Below, piece by piece: positions 1 through 8,189 of a stretch of DNA of 64,000 nucleotides. A program made the translations under genes and the position numbers. The stretch comes from Aureibaculum luteum (lineage in GTDB: Bacteria > Bacteroidota > Bacteroidia > Flavobacteriales > Flavobacteriaceae), in contig NZ_QRGD01000001.1 in assembly GCF_003449015.1 (NCBI RefSeq), forward strand, positions 886,639 through 950,638. Direction: 5' to 3'. Under the pieces are notes generated by a model. That model worked only from the letters and a program-made list of their open reading frames with translations, was not told the DNA's origin and did no database searches. Numbering within the stretch: position 1 is the first letter of the stretch; every line of letters starts with the position of its first letter.

Positions 1-30
1 ACTTATTCGGATCAACCAAGTTAATCCTTA
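1..30. repeat. 30-bp direct repeat, copy 1
   Basis: These 30 bases recur at 165-194 with a single difference: the 17th base is C here and A there. The start-to-start spacing is 164 bp. The flanks outside the repeat do not match, although copy 1 abuts the window edge, so the true left boundary of the repeat is not visible. Confidence 0.75.
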
Positions 31-112
31 AAATTTACAAATAAATTCATTTTATGATTTTAAGAGCTGGAAGAAGTACTTAAAAACCTCGCTTTTTTAA
101 TTTTGAATAAAA

Positions 113-150
113 TAAAAAAGTCAACACCCGCTAGGGTGATGTGTTTTTTA
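113..150. terminator. Terminator-like hairpin
   Basis: The core is CACCC (125-129), a 4-base loop, then GGGTG (134-138). It extends imperfectly into an A-run on the left and a T-run on the right, so it could end transcription in either direction. It probably serves a gene lying left of the window. The stem contains mismatches. Confidence 0.45.
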
Positions 151-164
151 TTTGCAGTGGCGGA

Positions 165-194
165 ACTTATTCGGATCAACAAAGTTAATCCTTA
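165..194. repeat. 30-bp direct repeat, copy 2
   Basis: This is the second copy of the 30-bp sequence at 1-30, with 29 of 30 bases identical. It lies just after the hairpin at 113-150 and is followed by unrelated AT-rich DNA. Confidence 0.75.
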
Positions 195-390
195 GTCTCT
201 ATCAAAAGAAAACAATATTTTCATGATCCATGGCTTACCTTCTAAAAAAACCTATGAATAAGAATAACTAGACTTAAATCAATAACTAAAATTAAATAGC
301 AATCGATATAACAATTTTTTAAGATCATTTGTTATGCCTGTTTATTTTCCTCTATTATCTTTGTTTACTATAATACTAAAAAATAAACAA

Positions 391-1104
391 ATGAACAATC
401 TAAAAAACAAAGTCGTTTATATTACAGGAGGCACGAAGGGTATCGGATTTGGTGTTGCAAAATGCTTAATTGAGGCTGGAATGCAAGTGGCTATTAGCGG
501 TAGAAATTTAGAAACTGCCGAAAATACAGTTGCTGAACTAGGTAATAAAGACCAAGTTTTAGCAATAGAATCTGATGTTTCTATTTTAAAGAACGAAAAT
601 GAAGCTATTGAAAAAATAATTGCAAAATGGGGACAACTAGATGTTGTGTTAGCAAATGCAGGTGTTGGTAAATTTGCACCTGTAGATCAACTTTCAGAAT
701 CAGATTGGAACGCTATGATAGACACGAACCTTACAGGAGCATTTTTCTCTTTAAAAGCCTCTGTAGAAGCGTTAAAAAAAACAGAAGGGTATTATATTAC
801 CCTCGCTAGTTTAGCAGGTACAAATTTCTTTGCTCAAGGTGCAGGATATAATGCTTCTAAATTCGGTTTAGTTGGGTTTACGCAAGCCGCAATGCTAGAC
901 TTACGCCAATACGGAATTAAAGTTTCTACAATAATGCCTGGTTCTGTAGCTACTTATTTTAATGACCATGTTCCTAATGAAAAAGACGCATGGAAAATAC
1001 AACCAGAAGATATTGGTAAACTAGTATTAGACTTATTAACCATGAATCCACGTACGTTACCAAGTAAAATTGAAGTAAGACCTACTAGACCAGATTTAAA
1101 ATAA
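391..1104 (+). CDS. SDR family oxidoreductase
   Basis: This is a classical short-chain dehydrogenase/reductase of 237 residues, the usual family length. The Rossmann nucleotide-binding motif TGGTKGIG is at residues 12-19, an NAG motif follows in the middle, and the catalytic triad reads S140, Y153, K157 (YNASK). The family oxidises or reduces alcohols and ketones with NAD(P)(H). The substrate cannot be read from sequence. I chose the ATG at 391 because the family starts a few residues before the Rossmann strand; an upstream in-frame ATG at 334 would add 19 unlikely residues. The gene converges on pckA and shares its terminator. Confidence 0.9.
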   Translation: MNNLKNKVVYITGGTKGIGFGVAKCLIEAGMQVAISGRNLETAENTVAELGNKDQVLAIESDVSILKNENEAIEKIIAKWGQLDVVLANAGVGKFAPVDQLSESDWNAMIDTNLTGAFFSLKASVEALKKTEGYYITLASLAGTNFFAQGAGYNASKFGLVGFTQAAMLDLRQYGIKVSTIMPGSVATYFNDHVPNEKDAWKIQPEDIGKLVLDLLTMNPRTLPSKIEVRPTRPDLK

Positions 1105-1113
1105 ATTGCAAAG

Positions 1114-1147
1114 AAAAAGAGGGCTAATAATAAGCCCTCTTCTTTTA
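1114..1147. terminator. Bidirectional terminator between SDR and pckA
   Basis: An 8-bp perfect stem, AGAGGGCT (1118-1125) with AGCCCTCT (1133-1140), is flanked by A-rich and T-rich arms. It sits between two convergent genes and can terminate both. Confidence 0.8.
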
Positions 1148-1165
1148 CTAAAATAACAGAAAATT

Positions 1166-2782
1166 CTAAACGTGATCACCTAATTTATGGTGCTCATCGA
1201 TTAACGGTCCACCTTCCATAATTTGTTCAGAAGCTTGATTTGCAAACTTTTCGAAATTTAAATGGAATGAATGTGCTAAGTTTATAGCTTTTCCAATATA
1301 TGCACCTTTTTGTAACCAAGTATTCATTGGATCTAAAATTTCAATTGGCACATTTGGACAATATTTAGGCATAAACAATCCGAAGATTGGGTGTTGATGA
1401 AATTCTACATTGTCTAATTCACCTTTTAAAATAGCAGAAATCATTGCTCTTGTGTATTTCAATTTAATACGAGAACCAACTCCGTAAGGTCCACCAGACC
1501 ATCCTGTATTGATTAACCAAACATTAACACCAGCATCTTCCATTTTTTTACTTAACATTTCAGCATAAACAGTAGGGTGTAATGGCATAAATGGTGCTCC
1601 AAAACAAGCTGAGAATGAAGGTACTGGCTCAGTTACACCTGCTTCTGTACCTGCTACTTTAGCAGTATATCCAGAAATAAAGTGATAAGCAGCTTGACCT
1701 GGAGTTAACTTAGAAACTGGAGGCAACACACCAAAAGCATCTGCTGTTAAAAAGAAAATATTTTTAGGATTATGAGCAACTGAAGGTACTTGAATGTTAT
1801 CAATATTATAAATAGGGTAACTTACACGAGTATTTTGTGTAATTGAACCATCTAAAAAATCAACTTCTTTAGTGTCTTTTTTAAATACTACATTTTCTAA
1901 TAAAGCACCTGGCTTGATAGCTCTAAAAATGTCTGGCTCTTTTTCTTCTGATAAGTCGATTACTTTTGCATAACAACCACCTTCAAAGTTAAAGATACTG
2001 TTATCTTCAGCCCAACCATGTTCATCATCACCAATTAATTTACGTTCAGGGTCTGCAGACAAAGTAGTCTTACCTGTACCTGATAAACCAAAGTAAATTG
2101 CTGTATCACCTTCCTCACCAACATTTGCAGAACAATGCATTGGTAATACATTTTTATCTGTAGGTAAAATCATGTTTAATGCAGAAAAAATACCTTTTTT
2201 AATTTCTCCTGTATAAGCAGAACCACCAACTAAAGCAACTTTTTTTGTAAAGTTTAAGATTGAAAAGTTCGCTTGACGGATACCAAATGCTTTAGGATCT
2301 GGACATTCATAACCAGGAGCACAAAGTACTAACCATTCTTCATCAAAATTTTCTAATTCTTCAGCGTTCAGACGTAGAAACATGTTAAAAACAAACATAT
2401 TAGACCATGCATATTCTGTAACAGTTCTAACATTCATTTTATATTTAGGATCAGCACAAACAGCTGCATCTCTTACATAAATTTCTTTACCAGAAAGGTA
2501 TTTTACAATTTCCGTTTCTAGTTTGTCAAAATTTTCAGGAGAAACTGGTTTGTTTACTTTACCCCACCAAACTCTATCTTTAGTATAATCGTCTTCTACT
2601 AAAAATCTATCTTGAGGAGATCTACCTGTAAATTTACCTGTATTTATGGCTAAGGTTCCATTTTCAGTTTCTACACCACCTTCTTTTTCAACAGCAATTT
2701 TTTGCAGTTCTTCAGTTGGTAAATTCCAATGGGCAGTCACATCGTTTAACCCGTACTTTTCTAAGTTTAAATCTTTTTTCAT
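1166..2782 (-). CDS. pckA: Phosphoenolpyruvate carboxykinase (ATP)
   Basis: This is the ATP-dependent PEP carboxykinase, which converts oxaloacetate and ATP to PEP, CO2 and ADP at the entry to gluconeogenesis. In many Bacteroidota it can also run towards oxaloacetate. The 538-residue length is full for the family. The signature TGRSPQDRF is at residues 52-60, the kinase Walker A GLSGTGKTT at 232-240, and the metal/nucleotide motif LIGDDEHGW at 249-257. The gene is monocistronic. Its promoter (-7 element at 2893-2900) carries an FNR-like dyad at 2923-2936, arranged as at the rnf, kor, ferredoxin and nifJ promoters. The predicted leader is about 105 nt. Confidence 0.97.
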   Translation of the reverse strand: MKKDLNLEKYGLNDVTAHWNLPTEELQKIAVEKEGGVETENGTLAINTGKFTGRSPQDRFLVEDDYTKDRVWWGKVNKPVSPENFDKLETEIVKYLSGKEIYVRDAAVCADPKYKMNVRTVTEYAWSNMFVFNMFLRLNAEELENFDEEWLVLCAPGYECPDPKAFGIRQANFSILNFTKKVALVGGSAYTGEIKKGIFSALNMILPTDKNVLPMHCSANVGEEGDTAIYFGLSGTGKTTLSADPERKLIGDDEHGWAEDNSIFNFEGGCYAKVIDLSEEKEPDIFRAIKPGALLENVVFKKDTKEVDFLDGSITQNTRVSYPIYNIDNIQVPSVAHNPKNIFFLTADAFGVLPPVSKLTPGQAAYHFISGYTAKVAGTEAGVTEPVPSFSACFGAPFMPLHPTVYAEMLSKKMEDAGVNVWLINTGWSGGPYGVGSRIKLKYTRAMISAILKGELDNVEFHQHPIFGLFMPKYCPNVPIEILDPMNTWLQKGAYIGKAINLAHSFHLNFEKFANQASEQIMEGGPLIDEHHKLGDHV

Positions 2783-2892
2783 TGTTCTTGAATTTTCTAT
2801 ATTATTCTAATTTAAAGTATTCTATTATTTTTAATAAGATAAAAAAATTATTACTATCTAAATGTATAATGATTAACTTTTTAAATCTAGAA

Positions 2893-2900
2893 CAAATTTA
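2893..2900 (-). promoter_or_regulatory. -7 element of pckA promoter
   Basis: On the minus strand this reads TAAATTTG, a perfect match to the Bacteroidetes -7 consensus TAnnTTTG. No TTG -33 element is found at the usual distance. The FNR-like dyad at 2923-2936 lies there instead, which suggests activator dependence. Confidence 0.7.
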
Positions 2901-2922
2901 AGGTAACAAATGTTTCATAAGC

Positions 2923-2936
2923 ATGACATTTGTCAT
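2923..2936. promoter_or_regulatory. FNR/CRP-like operator upstream of pckA
   Basis: ATGACATTTGTCAT contains the dyad TGAC-N4-GTCA with 6-bp arms. Its centre (2929.5) is 36.5 bp from the last base of the -7 element, the same distance found at four other promoters in the window. The half-site and 4-bp core spacing match those of FNR/HcpR-type regulators. The regulator's identity is inferred only at family level. Confidence 0.7.
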
Positions 2937-3007
2937 ATGAATTTAGCTATTTTCGCCTTAAATTCTTACGAAAACGTTTGATTTTTATGTAATTATATAA
3001 TATATAG

Positions 3008-3847
3008 TTAATTTATAAATAATATTGATTTTTGAACAATTTCCAAGAGATCGGCCGGTAATGACTTTTCCTCCCAGGGGTGTTTTCCTCCAAAAGAATG
3101 ATTGGCATTTTCTATAATAAAAAGCTCATTATTTCTATTCCATGAATGTAAATTTTTTGCTTCATTTAATGGAACTGTTTCATCATCAGTTCCATGAATA
3201 ATCAACGTCGGAATTCTTAAATTTTGAGCGGCTGATTTTATATACAACCTTTCTTTATTAGCGATAAAATTTTCATAAAATTGATAGTAATGAGGCATTT
3301 TCTGTTTGGTTCTAGAATTCTCTATATATGATACCCCATGCTCCTTCCAAAGTTCTAAAATATCACCTTTCGGAAACCTAGACTCATAATCAGATACACC
3401 GGCCCAAGTTATTAATTTGCTAACCCGATTATCTTCACTGGCTTTTATGGTTACTATACCTCCTGCTCTTGAATGACCAATCAATACAATTTTTGACAGA
3501 TCAACTTCATTTTTATACGTTTCCTCTTCTGAAATCCAATCTATAACTGACTTTAAGTCGTCTAATTCTTTGATAAAATTATTTTGTCCAAATGCTTCTA
3601 AGTCTGGAAAATCAATAGTTTGATCAACCGTTCCTCCATTATGTGAAAAATTAAATTTAATAAAAAATATTCCATTTTGGGCCAATTTTTCTGCAACCAA
3701 ATCCCAACATCCCCAATCTTTAAATCCTTTATAGCCATGGGCAAATATTACAACTGGTTTTGGTCTACCATCTTCTAAGTAAAAAAGATCAGTTAAAATG
3801 GGTTTGTTGTGTTTACCTACCAATTGTAGATTTCTAATAATTCTCAT
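3008..3847 (-). CDS. Alpha/beta hydrolase (dienelactone hydrolase-like)
   Basis: This is a cytosolic alpha/beta-hydrolase of 279 residues with no signal peptide. The nucleophile elbow GHSRAG gives Ser126. An HG motif (FAHGYKG, about 36-42) forms the oxyanion region. The acid is likely in HGTDDETVP (about 217-225) and the histidine in ANHSFGG (about 248). These hydrolases cleave esters or peptides, but the substrate is unknown. The start lies 9 bp after the stop of the AddB-like nuclease gene, so the two are probably cotranscribed. This is more likely chance operon packing than shared function. Confidence 0.85.
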   Translation of the reverse strand: MRIIRNLQLVGKHNKPILTDLFYLEDGRPKPVVIFAHGYKGFKDWGCWDLVAEKLAQNGIFFIKFNFSHNGGTVDQTIDFPDLEAFGQNNFIKELDDLKSVIDWISEEETYKNEVDLSKIVLIGHSRAGGIVTIKASEDNRVSKLITWAGVSDYESRFPKGDILELWKEHGVSYIENSRTKQKMPHYYQFYENFIANKERLYIKSAAQNLRIPTLIIHGTDDETVPLNEAKNLHSWNRNNELFIIENANHSFGGKHPWEEKSLPADLLEIVQKSILFIN

Positions 3848-3856
3848 ATGTAATTT

Positions 3857-6589
3857 TCAATTTGTAAATGGTGATTCTTTTTCTAAAATAGAAATATTGA
3901 CATCAAATATTTCTAAAAGCAAGAGTTTTAATTCATTTTCGAAAAGCTCAATATCTTTTTGAGTTACTAAAGATTTATTTACTTTTAAAAAGCCTGCCTT
4001 TAAATTTTTGAAAGATATAATACCGCTTTCCAGTGGATGTTTATCAATATCTAAATTTTCAGATTTTGAATACAATAAGGCATAAAAAAGTACCTGAAAA
4101 CTTTTACTATGCTTTTTGTAATCTTTTGTAATTTGATTCCAATCCTTAATATTTAAATCATTCTGCAGCACTTTACCAGTTTTATAATCAACTATTCTTA
4201 ATGTTCCGTTAAGTTCATCAATTCTATCTGCTTCACCAACCAGTTTTATAGGAAAATGGATTCCGTCAATTTCTATTTCCATTGCTAATTTTTTCTCTAG
4301 AGCTAAAATCTTAAGACTATTCCCCTGTTTAACAAGGTTTAATTCCTGTTTTAAAAAATTACTTACAAATTGTTTTGCCACATTATATACCAACAAATTC
4401 TTACCTGTAGAAATATTTCCATTACTATACACCTGATTAAACCATTTTTGAACCTCTGAAGACACTTTAGATTTCATTTGAACTAAATGCTCCTCTGTTA
4501 ATATTTCATTAATGTAAGGCTCGTAAAACGCTTCTAATGTTTTATGGATAATTGTTCCTAAGGTATTTGCTGCAATTGTTTCTTCTACCTCTTCAATTTC
4601 TCTAATTCTTAATATTTTTTGATTATAAAACTCTAGTGGGTTTAGTATATAATTTGTAAGTGTTGATGCTGAAAAGCCTTTATTTGCTAAAGTTTTTAAT
4701 TCGTCATTAACAAATTCATCCTTTTTAATTTCTTTAAATTCAAAATTAGTTTTAACCACGTCAGGTGCTACAACTAATTTTTCAACTTCATCTTTTTTAA
4801 ATATTTCTAATTGTGTTAAAAAACGGCTTTGCTCACCAGAACCATAACTATCCGCTTCCGTATTATAAATAGCATATATGTTTTCTGCTCTTTGAATTAA
4901 TCTAAAAAAGTGATACGCAAAAATGGCATCTTTTTCTTTATAGGTTGGCAACCCCACTTCTTGTTTTATATCAAATGGGATAAATGAATTATCTGACTTC
5001 CCTCCTGGCAATACGCCTTCATTTACTGAGGTTATAATTATATTTTTAAAATCAAGCACACGTGTTTCTAATACACCCATAACTTGTAAACCTGACAAAG
5101 GTTCTCCTTGAAAGGATAACTTTTCAGTTTTAAGCATTTGATTGTAAAATACATTAAGCGTTTTAATATCAGTAATATGCCCAAATTTCTCATTGAGGTT
5201 TAACAATTGCTGAAAAATAGTATAAAATCGGAACAAATATTCTCTTTCCAGTGTATTTAGGCTTTCATTTTTCTTAGCCAGCTCAATAAACCTAATACAA
5301 TTATCGACCGCGACATTGGCATCATTTTTCCAATTCTCGAATAGAAATGACAGTTCTTTATACTCAGGATTGTTGTCTGCTAATTTTAATAGGCTAGATA
5401 TAGAAAGATAAGTAAAATTATTTGCTGCTATATTATAAAGTAAACGATCAATGATTTCGGGTGTTTTAAATAAAGATTTTACCTGTGGATGATTTAAAAC
5501 GGATATTACCTCTTTATAATAGAATCCTCCATTTTTATGATGAATTTGAAGTTTAAATAAATAATCAAATAGATTACCAAGTGGTATATTTTTGAGCTCA
5601 TAACCCATTGTAATATTAACACTCTTTACCTCATTTGGTAATGAATTTAATGAAGCACCAAGCATAGATTCTTCCGCTAGAACCAAAGCCGTATCTGAAA
5701 AATTATTACTTGTATTTGCAATTTCCTTTAAAATTTCACCTGCATACTTTATTTGTGAAATGTCCTTTGGAGTTCCTATTATTTTTATATTTTTTTTATT
5801 TGAAAACTCATTGCAAGTCCATTGAAAATCATTTTTCTCAAAATAGTTCCAATCGCTTTTATATCTATTAATAAATGTAGCAACTTGTGGGTTATTTTTA
5901 ATAAAAAACGCATCTATATCCCAATAAATACTGGCTATATCGCTATCTAGCAGACCCTTAAATATTTTTTCTTCCGCCTTATTCAAAGCATTAAAGCCAA
6001 CAAGCACAAGTTTATCAGAAGAATTATTTATGTACCATTCAATATTCTCAGCGGCTTCTCTATATTGTAAACCTTGATATCCAATTTTACTTTCAACTAG
6101 GTACGAATAAAGTCTATCATAATAACTTTCAAATTTTTCATAGAACTTAACCTGATTTAAAATTAAATCCGTTTTTTGTTCACCTTTTAACAAGGTTTCT
6201 ATTCTTTTAATATCAGTGAGATACGCAAATAAATACTTTGCATCTACAAGGTGTCTGTCTATTTCATTAAAATCTTGTAATAGTAATGGAGCCCATTTGG
6301 TAAAATTTTCAAAACTTTCAACCTTTTCTGCTTCTGTTGATACTTTATATATGGAGTAGAACTCAAATAATAATGTAGTACTATCTATTGCGTTAATTCC
6401 AGATAACTCTTCAATAAATTCTTCTATACTTATTATTTTAGGAAGTATTGTTGCTTTCTTTAATTTAGACTTCAGTATATTTTTTAAAAATATTCCTGCT
6501 CTCTTACTTGGTAATACAAAAGTAAGATCTGTACTATTTTCAGTTTTTGAAAGTATATCAATTACAACTCTATCTAGAAAACTTTGCAT
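3857..6589 (-). CDS. PD-(D/E)XK nuclease family protein, AddB-like
   Basis: This 910-residue protein resembles the AddB/RexB subunit of bacterial double-strand-break resection enzymes. The N-terminus carries a degenerate nucleotide-binding segment (LPSKRAGIF, about 25-33). The C-terminal third has the RecB-family nuclease core, with an invariant motif VDYKTG at about 780-785. AddB works with an AddA helicase-nuclease to process DNA ends for RecA. No AddA partner is present in the window; in related genomes it may lie elsewhere. It leads a two-gene transcript with the hydrolase. A -7-like TAAATTTG on the minus strand lies at 6607-6614. Confidence 0.85.
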   Translation of the reverse strand: MQSFLDRVVIDILSKTENSTDLTFVLPSKRAGIFLKNILKSKLKKATILPKIISIEEFIEELSGINAIDSTTLLFEFYSIYKVSTEAEKVESFENFTKWAPLLLQDFNEIDRHLVDAKYLFAYLTDIKRIETLLKGEQKTDLILNQVKFYEKFESYYDRLYSYLVESKIGYQGLQYREAAENIEWYINNSSDKLVLVGFNALNKAEEKIFKGLLDSDIASIYWDIDAFFIKNNPQVATFINRYKSDWNYFEKNDFQWTCNEFSNKKNIKIIGTPKDISQIKYAGEILKEIANTSNNFSDTALVLAEESMLGASLNSLPNEVKSVNITMGYELKNIPLGNLFDYLFKLQIHHKNGGFYYKEVISVLNHPQVKSLFKTPEIIDRLLYNIAANNFTYLSISSLLKLADNNPEYKELSFLFENWKNDANVAVDNCIRFIELAKKNESLNTLEREYLFRFYTIFQQLLNLNEKFGHITDIKTLNVFYNQMLKTEKLSFQGEPLSGLQVMGVLETRVLDFKNIIITSVNEGVLPGGKSDNSFIPFDIKQEVGLPTYKEKDAIFAYHFFRLIQRAENIYAIYNTEADSYGSGEQSRFLTQLEIFKKDEVEKLVVAPDVVKTNFEFKEIKKDEFVNDELKTLANKGFSASTLTNYILNPLEFYNQKILRIREIEEVEETIAANTLGTIIHKTLEAFYEPYINEILTEEHLVQMKSKVSSEVQKWFNQVYSNGNISTGKNLLVYNVAKQFVSNFLKQELNLVKQGNSLKILALEKKLAMEIEIDGIHFPIKLVGEADRIDELNGTLRIVDYKTGKVLQNDLNIKDWNQITKDYKKHSKSFQVLFYALLYSKSENLDIDKHPLESGIISFKNLKAGFLKVNKSLVTQKDIELFENELKLLLLEIFDVNISILEKESPFTN

Positions 6590-6630
6590 TAGCGGAATAT
6601 TTTAAACAAATTTACGAAATGAGTTCCATA

Positions 6631-6661
6631 AAAAAAGCCATCCCTAATTGGGATGGCTTTT
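6631..6661 (-). terminator. Terminator of the ompA-like gene
   Basis: A perfect stem, GCCATCCC (6637-6644) with GGGATGGC (6650-6657), has a 5-nt loop and a T-run on the minus strand. It lies 20 bp after the stop of the OmpA-like gene and before the promoter of the AddB-like gene. Confidence 0.85.
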
Positions 6662-6680
6662 AAATTTAATATTTTTTAGC

Positions 6681-8051
6681 TTAGTTAGCTAAGTTGATTT
6701 CAACTCTTCTATTTTGAGCTCTACCTTTTCTAGTTTTATTACTAGCAATTGGATTTGCTTTACCAAAACCTTTAGAAGCTAATCTATCAGTTGGAATACC
6801 TTTTCCTACTATATAGTTTAATACAGCTTTTGATCTTTCTTCAGACAATCTTTGGTTTGTTTTATCAGAACCTGAACTATCCGTATAACCGTCTATGCTG
6901 AAATTAGAATCTTTAAATTCTTTCATGATATCAGCAATTAAATCTAATTTTTCAGCAACACCTGGTCTGAAAGTAGATCTACCTGAATTAAAGTAGATTG
7001 CTTTTGCAAACTCATCTAATTTGGCTTTAGCTTCAACAGTAATTACTTTTTCAGGACATCCTTGGTTAGAAGCAGGACCAGCTTCATTCACACAGTTATC
7101 ATCTTTATCAAATACACCGTCATTATCAGCATCTGGCCAAGGACAACCTTTATTTTCTTTAGGACCAGCAACATCAGCACACTCATCATCTTTGTCATAT
7201 ACACCGTCACCATCAGCATCAGGACAACCGTTATTTGCAGCAGTACCAGCATCATTTGGACATTGATCATCTTTATCAGCAACACCGTCACCATCAGCAT
7301 CAGGACAACCGTTTAAAGCAGCTAAACCAGCAACTTCAGGACAAGCATCATCAGAATCTTTTATACCATCACCGTCAGTATCAGGACAACCGTTGAAAGC
7401 TTCTAAACCAAATACTTCTGGACACTCATCATCTTTATCATAAACACCATCACTATCAGAATCTTTTCCACCAAACTTGATTGTTATACCAGCAGCATGT
7501 TGGAAATGAGGTAGTACGTTATCTTCATCAAAAGAATGTTTATAACCAGTTTGTACATTAATACCAATAAAATCGTTAAACCAAAAGTTAACACCAGCAC
7601 CACCATTAGCTGTACCAGCACTATTGTCACCAACAAATTGGTAACCACCACCTACATGTAAATAAGGATCAAACCATTTTTTACCTGCCCAAAGATTATT
7701 TAATGCATATCTAATATCTAAATCTATACCAATATAAGATAAATCACTTGCAGATACATCTCCTATGTTTTCAATTTTATTTAACGAACCCGCTAAACCT
7801 AAAGAAAAACCGTTATCTAAATATCTACCTACTCTAAGTCTTGAGATAGAAGGAATAATATTATAATGGTCATCGATGTTTACAAACTCATCAAACCATC
7901 CAGCAGTTCCAGCTGCTCCAGAATTTGTAGGATAAAAATCTACTGCGTTAGCTCCAAAGTCAATAGACCATGGATTGTTTTCGTCTTGTGCATTCATGCT
8001 GAAACCAGCAATAAGAGCAACAACGAATAAAACTTTTCTTAAGTGTTTCAT
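6681..8051 (-). CDS. OmpA family protein with thrombospondin type 3 repeats
   Basis: This is an outer membrane protein of 456 residues. It has a signal peptide ending near NAQDEN (about 21), an 8-strand-like beta-barrel region (about 25-195), several calcium-binding thrombospondin type 3 repeats rich in D-x-D-x-D-G (about 195-335), and a C-terminal OmpA peptidoglycan-binding domain (about 345-456) with DGYTDSSGS and RRVEI. It anchors the outer membrane to peptidoglycan. The TSP3 linker should be rigid and Ca2+-dependent, which fits a marine habitat, though this is inference. The gene has its own promoter and terminator, so it is probably highly and separately expressed. Confidence 0.93.
   Translation of the reverse strand: MKHLRKVLFVVALIAGFSMNAQDENNPWSIDFGANAVDFYPTNSGAAGTAGWFDEFVNIDDHYNIIPSISRLRVGRYLDNGFSLGLAGSLNKIENIGDVSASDLSYIGIDLDIRYALNNLWAGKKWFDPYLHVGGGYQFVGDNSAGTANGGAGVNFWFNDFIGINVQTGYKHSFDEDNVLPHFQHAAGITIKFGGKDSDSDGVYDKDDECPEVFGLEAFNGCPDTDGDGIKDSDDACPEVAGLAALNGCPDADGDGVADKDDQCPNDAGTAANNGCPDADGDGVYDKDDECADVAGPKENKGCPWPDADNDGVFDKDDNCVNEAGPASNQGCPEKVITVEAKAKLDEFAKAIYFNSGRSTFRPGVAEKLDLIADIMKEFKDSNFSIDGYTDSSGSDKTNQRLSEERSKAVLNYIVGKGIPTDRLASKGFGKANPIASNKTRKGRAQNRRVEINLAN
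7085..7460 (-). repeat. Tandem DNA repeats encoding TSP3 calcium-binding units
   Basis: Units of about 60-75 bp recur about six times within the ompA-like gene. They encode the pattern CPDADGDGVxDKDDxCPxxAG with variations. The repeat is obvious in the DNA (blocks such as ccgtcaccatcagcatcagg recur) as well as in the protein. Copy-number change by slippage or recombination is possible. Confidence 0.8.
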
Positions 8052-8094
8052 TTTAATTAATTTAAATTATAGTTTCTGTTTTTCAAATTTGGTG

Positions 8095-8123
8095 CAAATA
8101 TACGAATTATACTATATCTGCAA
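8095..8123 (-). promoter_or_regulatory. -33/-7 promoter of the ompA-like gene
   Basis: On the minus strand, TTG (8121-8123) is separated by 18 bp from TATATTTG (8095-8102). This is a near-ideal Bacteroidetes sigma-ABfr promoter and is consistent with strong constitutive expression. Confidence 0.75.
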
Positions 8124-8189
8124 TTTTTTATTAATATTTTTTTAACATTTAGAATACGTAACGTTAATTGTAAAAGGTTATTATAATCT

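Larger units (their letters stand above)
1..390. other. Non-coding stretch upstream of the SDR gene
   Basis: I see no credible gene here. The stretch holds two copies of a 30-bp direct repeat (1-30 and 165-194) and, between them, a terminator-like hairpin at about 113-150. The remainder, about 195-390, is AT-rich and is probably the leader of the dehydrogenase gene. An in-frame upstream ATG exists at 334, but the residues it would add are hydrophobic and unlike the start of SDR proteins. The upstream gene that the hairpin may terminate lies outside the window. Confidence 0.6.

Noticed and set aside
2716-2901. Plus-strand frame of 61 codons upstream of pckA
   Set aside because: It overlaps the pckA start and its promoter region, and its composition is that of AT-rich non-coding DNA.
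7021-7316. Plus-strand open frames opposite the TSP3 repeats
   Set aside because: They arise from the repetitive Asp/Gly codons of the OmpA-like gene read in antisense.
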